From contig CAKMKH010000017.1 in the NCBI GenBank assembly GCA_927441705.1, forward strand, positions 24,529 to 88,528: DNA of 64,000 nucleotides, read 5' to 3'. The translations under genes were made by a program, and so were the position numbers. Positions 8,642-17,544 of this stretch are shown here, one piece after another. Below the pieces are notes generated by a model that searched no databases, had not been told where the DNA came from, and saw nothing but the letters and a program-made list of their open reading frames with translations. The DNA comes from an uncultured Acholeplasmataceae bacterium. Lineage in GTDB: Bacteria; Bacillota_I; Bacilli_A; Acholeplasmatales; Acholeplasmataceae. Within the stretch, counting starts at the first letter, position 1. Each line of letters begins with the position of its first letter.

Positions 8642-9323
8642 ATAAATCGCTCCTTGTTATTTGTTTTATGTCGCCTGTTTGTAAGTCATTTAATTTTAAA
8701 CTACCAATTTGAATTCTCTTTAAGTATATCACCTTATAACCAACACTTAAAAACATGCGCTTCACTTGATGAAACTTACCCTCATCAATAGTAATTGATA
8801 CTTTATGTCCTTCAACCTTAACATCAAGTGCTTTAGCTTCAAACATGACTTGTTTAGCATCATTGATCATTACACCTTCTAGTAACTCATTCACATGAGA
8901 AAAAGGACGGTCTAGAACAGCTTCATATACTTTAGGTAAGTGGTAGTTCGGATGCGTAATTTCATGAAGAAACTTTCCATCAGTCGTAAGGATTAATAAC
9001 CCTTCTGTATCTACATCTAATCTACCTGCAATCGAGAAGTCAAATCGATTATATGGGGGTGCAATTAAATCAATAACACAAGGATATAAATTATCCTTTT
9101 TAGCAGATACATAACCTTTTGGTTTATTTAGCATCAAATGTATAGGAAATTCATAATACACCCTTTCTTGATCAATAAAAAGTTTTTCTTTATCAGAGTT
9201 AAATGAATAATTTTGTGTAAGAATTCGTGTGTTATCTATCATAACCTCATGATTTTTTAAAAATGATTTCACTTCATTTCTAGTACAATATTTCATTTGA
9301 CTTAAAAATTTATCAATACGCAT
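8634..9323 (-). CDS. RsuA/RluB-family 16S/23S pseudouridine synthase
   Basis: A 229-residue enzyme with an N-terminal S4-like RNA-binding domain (MRIDKFLSQMKYCTRNEV) and a pseudouridine synthase domain containing the catalytic AGRLDVDTEGLL motif with the essential aspartate. It isomerises uridine in rRNA; the site (16S 516-type is likely for RsuA) is not certain. ATG 9323 has AGGAG eight bases upstream; a longer frame adds a hydrophobic leader unlike the family and is rejected. Divergent from def. Confidence 0.9.
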   Translation of the reverse strand: MRIDKFLSQMKYCTRNEVKSFLKNHEVMIDNTRILTQNYSFNSDKEKLFIDQERVYYEFPIHLMLNKPKGYVSAKKDNLYPCVIDLIAPPYNRFDFSIAGRLDVDTEGLLILTTDGKFLHEITHPNYHLPKVYEAVLDRPFSHVNELLEGVMINDAKQVMFEAKALDVKVEGHKVSITIDEGKFHQVKRMFLSVGYKVIYLKRIQIGSLKLNDLQTGDIKQITRSDLYD

Positions 9324-9338
9324 AATTACTCCTGCTTG

Positions 9339-9347
9339 TGATATAAT
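9339..9347 (+). promoter_or_regulatory. Extended -10 promoter of def
   Basis: TGATATAAT with no clear -35, 20 bases before the def start. Confidence 0.55.
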
Positions 9348-9366
9348 ATAGTCGAGGTGTATGACT

Positions 9367-9948
9367 ATGATTTTAATGAAAAATATCATCCGTGAAGGAC
9401 ATAAAACTTTAGAAACAGTTGCGAAAGACGTTAAACTACCCTTATCAAGTGTAGATAAAAAACTACTAAAAGACCTTTTGCAATATGTTAAAAACTCTCA
9501 AGATGAAGAGTTGGTAGAAAAATATGGGCTTCGTCCTGCAGTAGGTATTGCGGCTCCACAAGTCAACGTGTCGAAAAGAATGTTTGCTTGTCACGTTCAA
9601 GATTTTGATGGCACTCTTTATTCTTATGCATTGGTAAACCCTGTATTGGTAAGTAAAAGTGTTGAGCTCATCTATTTGCCTGGTGGTGAGGGTTGTCTAA
9701 GTGTTGATCGTGAAACTGAAGGTATCACTCCAAGATATAAATCAGTAACTTTCGAAGCTTTGCATTATGATATGCTATCTGATCAATTAATTCCTGTCAG
9801 ACTAGAATTAGAAGGTTATGTAGGTATTGTTTTCCAACATGAGTTTGATCATATCAATGGTATTATGTATACTACAAAACTTTTCGATTCTATTCCAAAC
9901 GCAAAACCCGCATTTGAATTTCTAGATGAAACAGATGATGAGGAATAA
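9367..9948 (+). CDS. def: Peptide deformylase
   Basis: A 193-residue metallo-hydrolase that removes the formyl group from nascent N-terminal methionine. All three family motifs are present: VGIAAPQ, EGCLS (metal-binding cysteine) and HEFDH (two metal-binding histidines and catalytic glutamate). The insert before EGCLS and the length fit the Gram-positive type 2 enzymes. ATG 9367 fits the GAGGTG site (7 bases); the ATG at 9361 would be too close. It abuts the next convergent gene with no intervening base and no obvious terminator. Confidence 0.97.
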   Translation: MILMKNIIREGHKTLETVAKDVKLPLSSVDKKLLKDLLQYVKNSQDEELVEKYGLRPAVGIAAPQVNVSKRMFACHVQDFDGTLYSYALVNPVLVSKSVELIYLPGGEGCLSVDRETEGITPRYKSVTFEALHYDMLSDQLIPVRLELEGYVGIVFQHEFDHINGIMYTTKLFDSIPNAKPAFEFLDETDDEE

Positions 9949-10857
9949 CTATTTTTTAAAAACAATATTTACAACTTTAATTTGATTATCTAAAATGTCA
10001 TCATAGGTGACATTTTTTGTTTCTTCATTTGGAAATATTCGACGAGAAAGTTCATCAATTTGTTCTTTTTCGCGTTTTTTCTTTTTAGAAAAAACTTTTG
10101 AGAAGAAAGTCTCTTTTTTTACAGTAGGTTCGAACATATGTTGATGAAACTTATTATCAACCAATAAGAACCCAGAAAAATGATCTCTTATTAATTTTTT
10201 AAATAAACTCACGATATCGGTTTTTCCATACCCAATAAGTTTTGGGTTTAAATCATGATCTGCATCATGGCAAGAAAAAATATAAATTTTCTTCTTTAAC
10301 ACTCGATATGCAGTAGTTGTAGACTCATGATTTGACATAAAATATACTGGATCAAACAACATAAATAAATTTGTTGATTTTATTTTTTTAAATATATATG
10401 CATATGTATTTGCTTTATATCTTTGGCTTGGATACAAAATCAGTTTCTTATTATGTTTGCTTGCATATGTAATCCATGGTTGTAATCTAATTTTTATGTT
10501 TTCAAGTTCTTCCATAACATCGGTAAACTTTGGAAGCCTAATTAAAAGATGGTTAATTTTCAGTAAATTTGAGACTTTTACTAAATACTTAAACTCATCA
10601 TAAGCTTCTTTTGCTTTATTGTCTGAATTAAGATCATAATCCCCAATAAGAGTATCTAATAATACACCTTTTATTTTATAGTCTTTTAACAATTGGTGTA
10701 TTGTTTTAATTTCTTTATCAGTTATCTCTAATACAGGCTTACGGTCATAATATCTTATTGATATAGCATCTATTTGATGTTTTTTAGCAAGCTCTAATTG
10801 TTCTTTAAATGTTAATTTACCATCGTGGTCGAAAAAGCCTGTCAACGTCGCTTTCAT
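9949..10857 (-). CDS. TIM-barrel protein, xylose isomerase/AP endonuclease-2-like
   Basis: A 302-residue protein whose first ~230 residues match the sugar phosphate isomerase/epimerase-like TIM barrel: FKEQLELAKKHQIDAISIR, a ...LIRLP strand, LFDPVYF, and SCHDADHD, positioned like metal-binding carboxylates and histidines of this superfamily. The C-terminal ~60 residues are lysine-rich and unrelated to the barrel. Start ATG 10857 follows GGAG and overlaps the upstream methyltransferase stop (ATGA). Substrate unknown; the superfamily includes isomerases, epimerases and endonucleases. Confidence 0.65.
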   Translation of the reverse strand: MKATLTGFFDHDGKLTFKEQLELAKKHQIDAISIRYYDRKPVLEITDKEIKTIHQLLKDYKIKGVLLDTLIGDYDLNSDNKAKEAYDEFKYLVKVSNLLKINHLLIRLPKFTDVMEELENIKIRLQPWITYASKHNKKLILYPSQRYKANTYAYIFKKIKSTNLFMLFDPVYFMSNHESTTTAYRVLKKKIYIFSCHDADHDLNPKLIGYGKTDIVSLFKKLIRDHFSGFLLVDNKFHQHMFEPTVKKETFFSKVFSKKKKREKEQIDELSRRIFPNEETKNVTYDDILDNQIKVVNIVFKK

Positions 10858-11555
10858 GATGCACTTCTCCATTCATACATGATAATCCCTCCGGCAACAC
10901 TAACGTTTAGACTTTCTACGTTTTCTGTCTTTAAAGTGATTATATCATCACATAAATCTTTTACTTCAGGTGTTAGTCCATGACCTTCATTACCTAAAAT
11001 TAATGCTACTTTTTGATCAAATATAGGATTGCCTTTTTCATGGGCATCAGCACCAACAATTTGATATCCTTCATTTTTTAAAGATTCAAGTCTAAAAATG
11101 AGATTAGTTCTTTCAAAATAACAATCAAAAATTGCACCTTTAGATGCTCTAATAACTTTTTCATTGTATAAATCAGCTGATTTATAACTTAAAATTATAT
11201 GTTTAAATCCAAATGCTGCAGCACTTCTAATCAAAGCGCCGACATTATCAGGATCTTGAACATCATCAAGTACTAAAATCTTGTTGCTTTTTAGTGGTGT
11301 GTTTTGTTTTTTACATACTCCGATTTCATCCATGTAAGTTTCAGTTGTTTGAAGTTCATCCATCAATTCTTTAGACACCAAAGTGCCTTCAACTTGATTA
11401 TTTGATGTGATCACTTCAATCAATTGATTTTTTTCTTTTGCTTTTTCAATAAGATGTTTTCCATATACTAAAAACATATCGTTAAAATCACGATATTTTT
11501 TCGTTTTTAGTTTTTTCCATAATTTAAATTGTTTGTTTTGTTTTGATATGATCAT
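10854..11555 (-). CDS. SpoU/TrmH-family RNA 2'-O-methyltransferase
   Basis: A 233-residue RNA methyltransferase. The SPOUT signature blocks are clear: DDVQDPDNVGALIRSAAAFG, ALILGNEGHGL and the C-terminal ESLNVSVAGGIIMYE, which form the knotted SAM site. A short N-terminal substrate-binding domain precedes them. Target is probably a 23S rRNA ribose; it cannot be specified. ATG overlaps the thiI stop by one base (TGATG) and its stop overlaps the TIM-barrel gene: one tight transcription unit. Confidence 0.88.
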   Translation of the reverse strand: MIISKQNKQFKLWKKLKTKKYRDFNDMFLVYGKHLIEKAKEKNQLIEVITSNNQVEGTLVSKELMDELQTTETYMDEIGVCKKQNTPLKSNKILVLDDVQDPDNVGALIRSAAAFGFKHIILSYKSADLYNEKVIRASKGAIFDCYFERTNLIFRLESLKNEGYQIVGADAHEKGNPIFDQKVALILGNEGHGLTPEVKDLCDDIITLKTENVESLNVSVAGGIIMYEWRSAS

Positions 11556-12826
11556 CAATTTGAATCAGTCCCTTTTTGTTTGTAGTTATCATACGCTTCT
11601 TTTACAGAAAATCCATATGATGTTAAATCTATCACTGTATCTTCTTTAAGTTCAAATGTCATTATGCCTTCAATTGCTTTTTCAATCATTGTTTCAAAAT
11701 CAAAAGTATTTTCATATTTTTTCGCATAAACTTCCATAGGTTTTGTAACAGGGTTTCTTGGAACATAAATACTGCAACAATCATTGAATGGTTTAATTGA
11801 TAGTTCATAAGAATATATTTGTTTTGCAATATTGATTATATCTTGTTTATCATATGTAATTAGTGGTCTTAAAATCGGCATTTTAGTAACTGCTTCTACA
11901 ACTTGCATACCGTTTAAAGTCTGAGATGCAACTTGACCTACAGATTCACCATTCAATAGTGCAAGAAATTTATTTCTTTTTGCATACCTTTCTGCAATTC
12001 GATACATCATTCTTCTCATCACAGTTATAATATAAGGATCAAAAACATTTTTTAAAATACTTTCATGTATAGCAGCAAATGGTATGATATGGAGTCTAAT
12101 CATTCCGTCTTTTGTAAATGTTGATAATCCTTTTGCTAAATCAACAACTTTTTGAGCACTTTCTAATGGCGTCAAAGGCGTTGATTCAAAATGGATTAGT
12201 TCTACTTCAATCCCCTGTTTCATTGCTAAGTAGCTAGCGACAGGTGAATCAATACCACCACTCATCATCATTAACCCTTTACCACCAGTACCATATGGAA
12301 AACCACCCATACCTTTGATACTTGTTAAGTAGATATAAGTATACTCTTTTCTAAGCTCAATATGCAAAACTTCTTCTGGATTTTTCACATCTACAATTAA
12401 TTTTTTATCTACTTGTGATAAAATCATTGGAGCAACTTTTATACTAATCTCTTGCGAGGTCATCGGAAACTCTTTATTTGCCCTTTTTGTTTCAACCTTA
12501 AATGTTTTGTATTCCTTTTTAATCTCTTGATTCAATACTTCTATAGAAACTCTAACAATATCATCAATATCTAGTTCTGCAAGATAAACGATACTAAACG
12601 AAAAAATGCCAGGAATTTGTTGTAATCTTTTACAAATGACTGCCTCATCTTCAATTTCATATGCAATGTATATGCGATCATGTTCAAATTTAAATTTAAC
12701 TTCTAAATCACTTAATTTATTTTGTACATGAAGTCTAACTCTTTTGATGAAGAAATTAATGTTTTTACCTTTTAACATTAAATCTCCAAATCTAATTAAT
12801 ATTTTTCTTTTCAATCTTATCACCAT
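11555..12826 (-). CDS. thiI: tRNA 4-thiouridine synthetase ThiI (no rhodanese domain)
   Basis: A ~423-residue protein with N-terminal ferredoxin-like and THUMP domains and a PP-loop ATPase domain carrying MSGGIDSPVASYLA. It adenylates U8 of tRNA for sulfur transfer. The C-terminal rhodanese domain of enteric ThiI is absent, as in many Firmicutes, where a dedicated cysteine desulfurase supplies sulfur. The start is uncertain: ATG 12826 lacks a good ribosome site, while GGTGAT overlapping it could serve a TTG at 12814. First gene of a three-gene unit. Confidence 0.92.
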   Translation of the reverse strand: MVIRLKRKILIRFGDLMLKGKNINFFIKRVRLHVQNKLSDLEVKFKFEHDRIYIAYEIEDEAVICKRLQQIPGIFSFSIVYLAELDIDDIVRVSIEVLNQEIKKEYKTFKVETKRANKEFPMTSQEISIKVAPMILSQVDKKLIVDVKNPEEVLHIELRKEYTYIYLTSIKGMGGFPYGTGGKGLMMMSGGIDSPVASYLAMKQGIEVELIHFESTPLTPLESAQKVVDLAKGLSTFTKDGMIRLHIIPFAAIHESILKNVFDPYIITVMRRMMYRIAERYAKRNKFLALLNGESVGQVASQTLNGMQVVEAVTKMPILRPLITYDKQDIINIAKQIYSYELSIKPFNDCCSIYVPRNPVTKPMEVYAKKYENTFDFETMIEKAIEGIMTFELKEDTVIDLTSYGFSVKEAYDNYKQKGTDSN

Positions 12827-12870
12827 ATATTATTTTAACATATATGTTATAATATGTTAGGTGATTAGTT

Positions 12871-13320
12871 ATGAAAAAACAAGAATATATAGAATTAGCA
12901 AAATCTTTATTAGAAACACAACCAAATCAAATCGCTTTACTTTCAAATGCATCTGCATTTATTAACGACACAGTTGATAACCTTAATTGGGCTGGATTCT
13001 ATCTCTATGATGGAAAAAACTTAACTGTAGGCCCTTTTCAAGGAAAAGTAGCTTGTTCTACCATAGAACTTGGAAAAGGCGTTTGCGGCGAAGCTGCAGC
13101 CAATAGAAAGACGATGGTTGTTGATGATGTGTTAGCACATTCAAATCATATTGCGTGTGACGCGAATTCAAGATCTGAAGTTGTCGTTCCAATTATCATT
13201 AACAACAAGCTTTTTGGCGTTTTAGATGTAGATAGTCCCGTCAATCATAGATTCGATCCTGAGATTGTAGAATTCTTTGAAGCTTTTGTAGATTTACTAA
13301 CAAAATTGATTGACTTTTGA
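12871..13320 (+). CDS. msrC: GAF-domain free methionine-(R)-sulfoxide reductase
   Basis: A 149-residue single GAF domain. The active-site cysteines of fRMsr are in place: CSTIELGKGVCGEAA and HIACDANSRSEVVVP. The family reduces free methionine-R-sulfoxide using thioredoxin. AGGTGATT precedes ATG 12871, with TATAAT at 12849-12854. It is divergent from thiI and its 3' end holds the rpsD -35 element. Confidence 0.9.
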   Translation: MKKQEYIELAKSLLETQPNQIALLSNASAFINDTVDNLNWAGFYLYDGKNLTVGPFQGKVACSTIELGKGVCGEAAANRKTMVVDDVLAHSNHIACDANSRSEVVVPIIINNKLFGVLDVDSPVNHRFDPEIVEFFEAFVDLLTKLIDF

Positions 13321-13338
13321 TACCCGTTAGGGTAAAAT
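13310..13338 (+). promoter_or_regulatory. rpsD promoter
   Basis: TTGACT (13310-13315), 17-base spacer, TAAAAT (13333-13338). The -35 lies inside the last codons of the upstream gene. Confidence 0.8.
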
Positions 13339-13348
13339 AAATAGCGTC

Positions 13349-13503
13349 GGTAAAAAGCAGGCAACTTTTTATGATTTGTGCGATCCCTACCTTTAGGAGC
13401 CCTTAGTAACCATTCTGCTTTATGGTGAAAAGAATATCGGGATACCTCATCATTAAAACATTTGCAATTTTTACCACCACAAAAATAATAGGAGGTAAAA
13501 ATT
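13349..13503 (+). promoter_or_regulatory. Structured rpsD leader, probable S4 autoregulatory switch
   Basis: A ~160-base leader. AATTTTTACC (13466-13475) can pair perfectly with GGTAAAAATT (13494-13503), which covers the end of the Shine-Dalgarno GGAGG and reaches the ATG. GGTAAAAA (13349-13356) can instead pair with TTTTTACC (13468-13475), and AAAGCAG (13354-13360) with CTGCTTT (13415-13421). These competing helices fit translational autocontrol, known for S4 in Bacillus. The switching itself is inference. Confidence 0.6.
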
Positions 13504-14103
13504 ATGTCACGTTTCACTGGTTCAACATGGAAAATTTCACGTCGTTTAGGATATTCAATTTCAGAAACTGGAAAAGAATTGAAAAAACGCCCATACGCAC
13601 CTGGTCAACATGGTCAACGTCGTACTAAATTAAGCGGATACGGTCTACAACTTCAAGAAAAACAAAAAGTTAGATTTACTTATGGCGTATCTGAAAAACA
13701 ATTTAGAAGAACATTTGATGATGCAGCTAAGTTAAGAGGTATTCATGGTGAAAATTTCTTGCGTTTATTGGAATCACGTTTAGACAACGTAGTCTATCGT
13801 TTAGGTTTAGCTAGAACAAGAGCTCAAGCTCGTCAAATAGTTAATCATGGACACATCTTAGTTGATGGTAAAAAAGTAGATATTCCATCTTATCGTATGA
13901 CTCCAGGTCAAAAAATCACTTTGAGAGAAACTTCAAAAGATTTAAAGATCGTAAAAGAAGCTTTAGAAGCTCAATACGCATCTGTTGACTTTGTATCATT
14001 TGATAAAGACACAAATGTTGGTACATTCGCACGTTATCCTGAAAGAAATGAAATTCTTCAAGAAGTTAACGAACAATTAATTGTCGAATTCTACAACAGA
14101 TAA
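13504..14103 (+). CDS. rpsD: 30S ribosomal protein S4
   Basis: A 199-residue S4 with an N-terminal region typical of Firmicutes ([22 protein letters not shown]), the S4 RNA-binding domain ([34 protein letters not shown]) and the usual C-terminus. It is a primary 16S rRNA binder. Monocistronic, with its own promoter, structured leader and terminator; AGGAGG precedes the start. Confidence 0.98.
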   Translation: MSRFTGSTWKISRRLGYSISETGKELKKRPYAPGQHGQRRTKLSGYGLQLQEKQKVRFTYGVSEKQFRRTFDDAAKLRGIHGENFLRLLESRLDNVVYRLGLARTRAQARQIVNHGHILVDGKKVDIPSYRMTPGQKITLRETSKDLKIVKEALEAQYASVDFVSFDKDTNVGTFARYPERNEILQEVNEQLIVEFYNR

Positions 14104-14118
14104 TAAAAAAATCTAAAC

Positions 14119-14151
14119 AAAAAGTGACTTGATTTCAAGTCACTTTTTTTG
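14119..14151. terminator. Bidirectional terminator after rpsD
   Basis: AAAAGTGACTTGA and TCAAGTCACTTTTT with T-runs on both strands between convergent genes. Confidence 0.9.
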
Positions 14152-14628
14152 TTATTCGATTATGTTTAAGTTATTTGTGTTGACAATAAATCTTTGCTTG
14201 TACTGATCTTCAATAACAGCTGTATAATAACTTAAAATTATAACAATCTTATATATCTCATCTTCATCTATTATATTAAGTAATGGAATAAACTCTCTAT
14301 CTTCTTTGTTGCCTTTAAAAAATTCATCTGGTAAAAACTGCTTTTTAGGATCATAATTCTCAAAATCAAAATCAACTACATGATCTAGAGAAATGACTTT
14401 AACCATTTTACCTTTTAAAGCAACTCTCTCATTTTTTATAATTTTTAATAATGCAAAACCAAATCCATTTGATATGAAAAAGAAAACGACGAAAATAATA
14501 ATGTTTGCTTCTATATTATTCATCAAAATAAAACTTAACATGACACCTATAGTAGGTATAGAAGATGCTAATGCGATTAATAATAATTTTTGATTAACCT
14601 TCTTTTTTCTTTGATCTCCTAATAACAT
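14152..14628 (-). CDS. Small membrane protein of unknown function
   Basis: 158 residues with two predicted membrane helices (about 14-35 and 40-62) followed by a soluble, acidic C-terminal domain of ~95 residues. I do not recognise the family. GAGG precedes ATG 14628. It is convergent with rpsD and downstream of the glycolytic operon terminator, so it is probably its own unit. Confidence 0.6.
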   Translation of the reverse strand: MLLGDQRKKKVNQKLLLIALASSIPTIGVMLSFILMNNIEANIIIFVVFFFISNGFGFALLKIIKNERVALKGKMVKVISLDHVVDFDFENYDPKKQFLPDEFFKGNKEDREFIPLLNIIDEDEIYKIVIILSYYTAVIEDQYKQRFIVNTNNLNIIE

Positions 14629-14663
14629 TATTTATGCCTCCTTAATTAGAAGTATTATAGTAT

Positions 14664-14697
14664 AAAAAAATCCATTTAATCAAATGGATTTTTTGAT
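14664..14697 (-). terminator. Terminator of the pgk-tpiA operon
   Basis: AAATCCATTT and AAATGGATTT stem with a minus-strand T-run, directly after the tpiA stop. Confidence 0.85.
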
Positions 14698-14698
14698 T

Positions 14699-15457
14699 TT
14701 ATTTTACAGCAGCATTTACAAGTGCTAAAAATGACTCTGGGTCTAATGAAGCCCCGCCAACTAAAGCACCATCAATATCTGATTGCGCTAATAGCTCATC
14801 TACGTTATTTGGCTTAACTGAACCACCATAAAGAATTCTGATTTGTTCAGAAATCTCAGCACTATATAACTCAGTTAAAACATTTCTAATAGCCTTAATT
14901 GTATCATTTGCTTGTTCTGGAGTTGCAGTTTTTCCTGTTCCAATTGCCCAAATTGGTTCATATGCTACAACAGTTTTTAATGCTTGTTCAGCATTCATAT
15001 TAAGATATGCTTTAACAACTTGATCTTTTACGATTTGATCAGTCGTCCCTGCTTCTCTAATATCTAATGATTCACCAACACATAATATTGGTGTAATATC
15101 ATTTTTTACAGCTTGTATGACTTTTTTATTTACAGACTCATCAGTTTCATTATAATATGCACGGCGTTCACTATGTCCAATAACAACATATTCAACACCA
15201 TAAGATTTAAGCATACATGCACTGATTTCTCCAGTATATGCGCCTTCATCTAATTCATGCATTGTTTGAGCGCCAATTCTTAGCTCTTCACCCTCGCGTT
15301 TAACTAAATCTCTTAAGAATATAGCAGGTGCACAAATCACTGATTCGACAAGTTCTTTTTCAGGAACTTTCACATTGACTGCATAGATGAATGCTAACGC
15401 ATCATCTTTAGTCTTATACATTTTCCAGTTTCCAGCAATAATAGGTCTTCTTTTCAT
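14699..15457 (-). CDS. tpiA: Triosephosphate isomerase
   Basis: A 252-residue TIM with the N-terminal GNWKM, catalytic histidine in VIGHSERR, catalytic glutamate in VAYEPIWAIGTGK and the phosphate-binding GGS...GALVGGASL loops. It interconverts glyceraldehyde 3-phosphate and dihydroxyacetone phosphate. It lies 4 bases after ptsH, last in the pgk operon. Confidence 0.98.
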   Translation of the reverse strand: MKRRPIIAGNWKMYKTKDDALAFIYAVNVKVPEKELVESVICAPAIFLRDLVKREGEELRIGAQTMHELDEGAYTGEISACMLKSYGVEYVVIGHSERRAYYNETDESVNKKVIQAVKNDITPILCVGESLDIREAGTTDQIVKDQVVKAYLNMNAEQALKTVVAYEPIWAIGTGKTATPEQANDTIKAIRNVLTELYSAEISEQIRILYGGSVKPNNVDELLAQSDIDGALVGGASLDPESFLALVNAAVK

Positions 15458-15461
15458 TGAA

Positions 15462-15707
15462 TTAACCTAATATTGAAGAAACATCTTTAATTGCTTCCTC
15501 AGCTCTCGAACCTCTAGCTACTATTTTAACATTTTCGCCATAAGGAACTGCTAAACTCATAAGTGCGAGGATTGACTTTAGGTCAACAACTTTAATACCA
15601 TAGTGTAATTCGATTTCTACTGCATATTTTGATGCAGTTTGTACAACTTTTGCAGCTAGGCTAGCATGCAAACCTGTAGTACTTTTAATTGTAATTTCTT
15701 TTTCCAT
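15462..15707 (-). CDS. ptsH: HPr-like protein with altered phosphohistidine motif
   Basis: An 81-residue HPr. The phosphoacceptor histidine is present (His14, TGLHASLAA) and the regulatory serine is kept (Ser45, DLKSILALMSL). The canonical HARPA is HASLA here: the arginine and proline after the histidine are Ser and Leu. That arginine assists phosphotransfer, so PTS activity may be weak and the main role may be regulatory, through HPr kinase and CcpA. Its place inside a glycolytic operon fits this. AGGAG precedes ATG. Confidence 0.85.
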   Translation of the reverse strand: MEKEITIKSTTGLHASLAAKVVQTASKYAVEIELHYGIKVVDLKSILALMSLAVPYGENVKIVARGSRAEEAIKDVSSILG

Positions 15708-15720
15708 AATATTTCTCCTT

Positions 15721-16263
15721 TTAAAACATTGGGGGTGTTGATATCCAGAGCACCTTTGAATGTTGATTACTTAAATTCATTAAATAATGTTCTTTATTTG
15801 CTAAATAATAAAATGTTTCACCTTTTCTTATGATATAACGTTTTTTATTAAGTATCAAAGTAATTTGTCCTTCTAATACATAACCAAACTCTTCACCAGC
15901 ATGAGGATCATCAATTTCTGATTGACCTCCCGGTTCTATATCAATAATGATTGGTTCCATTTCATATTTTAACGCATTTGGCACAATCCAACTAATCATG
16001 TGCTTAAGCGCTTGATTATCTTTTTCATAAAAATCTTCTTTTTTAAAAACAACTGTTTGTTCTTCTTCATTACTAAAAAACTCATGTACATCAGTTCCTA
16101 AAACTTCAAGTATTGCAAATAAAGTTTGCATAGATGGTGATGTTAAATTATTTTCTAGTTGTGAAATATAACCTTTAGTTAATTCTACACGATTTGCGAG
16201 TTCTTCTTGTGTTAGGCTATTGCCTAAGCGAAGTGCTCTTATTTTTTTACCAATATTCATCAT
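15721..16263 (-). CDS. XRE-family regulator with C-terminal cupin domain
   Basis: A 180-residue protein: N-terminal helix-turn-helix (about 5-58, LTQEELANRVELTKGYISQLE) and C-terminal cupin barrel (about 105-175, with HAGEEFGYVLEG and a GETFYYLANKEHY segment). Such proteins often sense a small metabolite. ATG 16263 starts one base after the pgk stop without a strong ribosome site of its own, so translation probably couples to pgk. Located between pgk and ptsH; control of this operon is inference. Confidence 0.85.
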   Translation of the reverse strand: MMNIGKKIRALRLGNSLTQEELANRVELTKGYISQLENNLTSPSMQTLFAILEVLGTDVHEFFSNEEEQTVVFKKEDFYEKDNQALKHMISWIVPNALKYEMEPIIIDIEPGGQSEIDDPHAGEEFGYVLEGQITLILNKKRYIIRKGETFYYLANKEHYLMNLSNQHSKVLWISTPPMF

Positions 16264-16264
16264 G

Positions 16265-17461
16265 TTACTTGTTGTCAACGCATTCAATACCTGGTAATAA
16301 TTTGCCTTCTAAATATTCTAAAGATGCTCCACCACCAGTAGATATGTGTGTAAATCCTTCATCAAGTCCAAATTGAATCACTGCAGCTGCAGAATCTCCA
16401 CCACCAATAATCGTAGTTGCTTGATCTTTGATCTCAGTCAATGCTTGAGCAATAGATCTTGTTCCTTCTGCAAATCTTGGAAATTCAAATACACCTAAAG
16501 GTCCGTTCCAAACAACTGTTTTTGCATCTTTTATGATTGATTCAAATTTCTGAATTGTTCTAGGTCCGATATCCATACCCATTTCATCAGCAGGAATTTG
16601 ATTGATTGTACGAACATTCTTTTCACTTTCAGCATTAAATTCTTTTGCAGTAATGACATCATCACCTAAAAGAATTTTACCTTGTGATAATTCAAGTAAT
16701 TCTTTTGCTAAATCAACCTTATCAGTTTCTAATAATGATTGACCAATTTCATATCCCATTGCTTTAAAGAATGTATAAGCCATACCGCCACCAATTAATA
16801 CTTTATCAGCGACTTTAAGTAAGTTTTTAATTACTTCTATTTTATCTGAAACTTTAGCTCCACCAAGTATTGCGACAAAAGGTCTTTCAGGGTTTTCTAA
16901 TGCTCCACCAATAAAATTAATTTCTTTTTCTAATAAGAATCCAGCAACTGTTTGTTTAATATTATTTGCAATTCCTACATTTGAAGCATGTTCGCGATGA
17001 GCAGTCCCAAATGCATCATTTACAAATATATCACCAAGTGATGCCCAGTATTTACCTAATTCAGGATTATTCTTACTTTCTTTTTTGCCGTCTAAGTCTT
17101 CGAAGCGTGTGTTTTCAAACATTAAGATTTCACCATCTTTAAGTTCGTCTACTGCATCTTCTAGAACTTTTCCTCTTGTTACTGGAATAAATTTAACATC
17201 TTTGTTTAAATGTTCGCCTAAACGTTTCGCTACTATATCTAAACTGTTCTTAGCTAAATCTTTTTCTTCTTTAATTCTTCCCAAATGAGAAAATAATATT
17301 GCTCTACCACCTTTTTCTAAAACATACTCGATAGTAGGCAATGCTTGAACGATTCTATTTTCATCACTTATTTCGCCATCTTTTAGAGGGACATTGAAAT
17401 CTACTCTAATTAAGACTTTTTTGCCTTTAAGTTCAACATCTCTAATTGTCATTTTTGCCAT
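16265..17461 (-). CDS. pgk: Phosphoglycerate kinase
   Basis: A 398-residue PGK that makes ATP from 1,3-bisphosphoglycerate. [25 protein letters not shown] and the C-terminal [18 protein letters not shown] nucleotide-binding loops are present. ATG 17461 has AAGGAGG upstream; an upstream frame extension is rejected. First gene of pgk-XRE/cupin-ptsH-tpiA. Confidence 0.98.
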   Translation of the reverse strand: MAKMTIRDVELKGKKVLIRVDFNVPLKDGEISDENRIVQALPTIEYVLEKGGRAILFSHLGRIKEEKDLAKNSLDIVAKRLGEHLNKDVKFIPVTRGKVLEDAVDELKDGEILMFENTRFEDLDGKKESKNNPELGKYWASLGDIFVNDAFGTAHREHASNVGIANNIKQTVAGFLLEKEINFIGGALENPERPFVAILGGAKVSDKIEVIKNLLKVADKVLIGGGMAYTFFKAMGYEIGQSLLETDKVDLAKELLELSQGKILLGDDVITAKEFNAESEKNVRTINQIPADEMGMDIGPRTIQKFESIIKDAKTVVWNGPLGVFEFPRFAEGTRSIAQALTEIKDQATTIIGGGDSAAAVIQFGLDEGFTHISTGGGASLEYLEGKLLPGIECVDNK

Positions 17462-17510
17462 ATAAAATTCCTCCTTATAATTGTTTTTTGTCGTGTTATA
17501 AGCCGTTCTT

Positions 17511-17519
17511 ATTATAACA
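17511..17519 (-). promoter_or_regulatory. Extended -10 promoter of the pgk operon
   Basis: TGTTATAAT on the minus strand, 50 bases before the pgk start, no convincing -35. Confidence 0.5.
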
Positions 17520-17544
17520 CTATTTCTATACATTTTCTATATCA

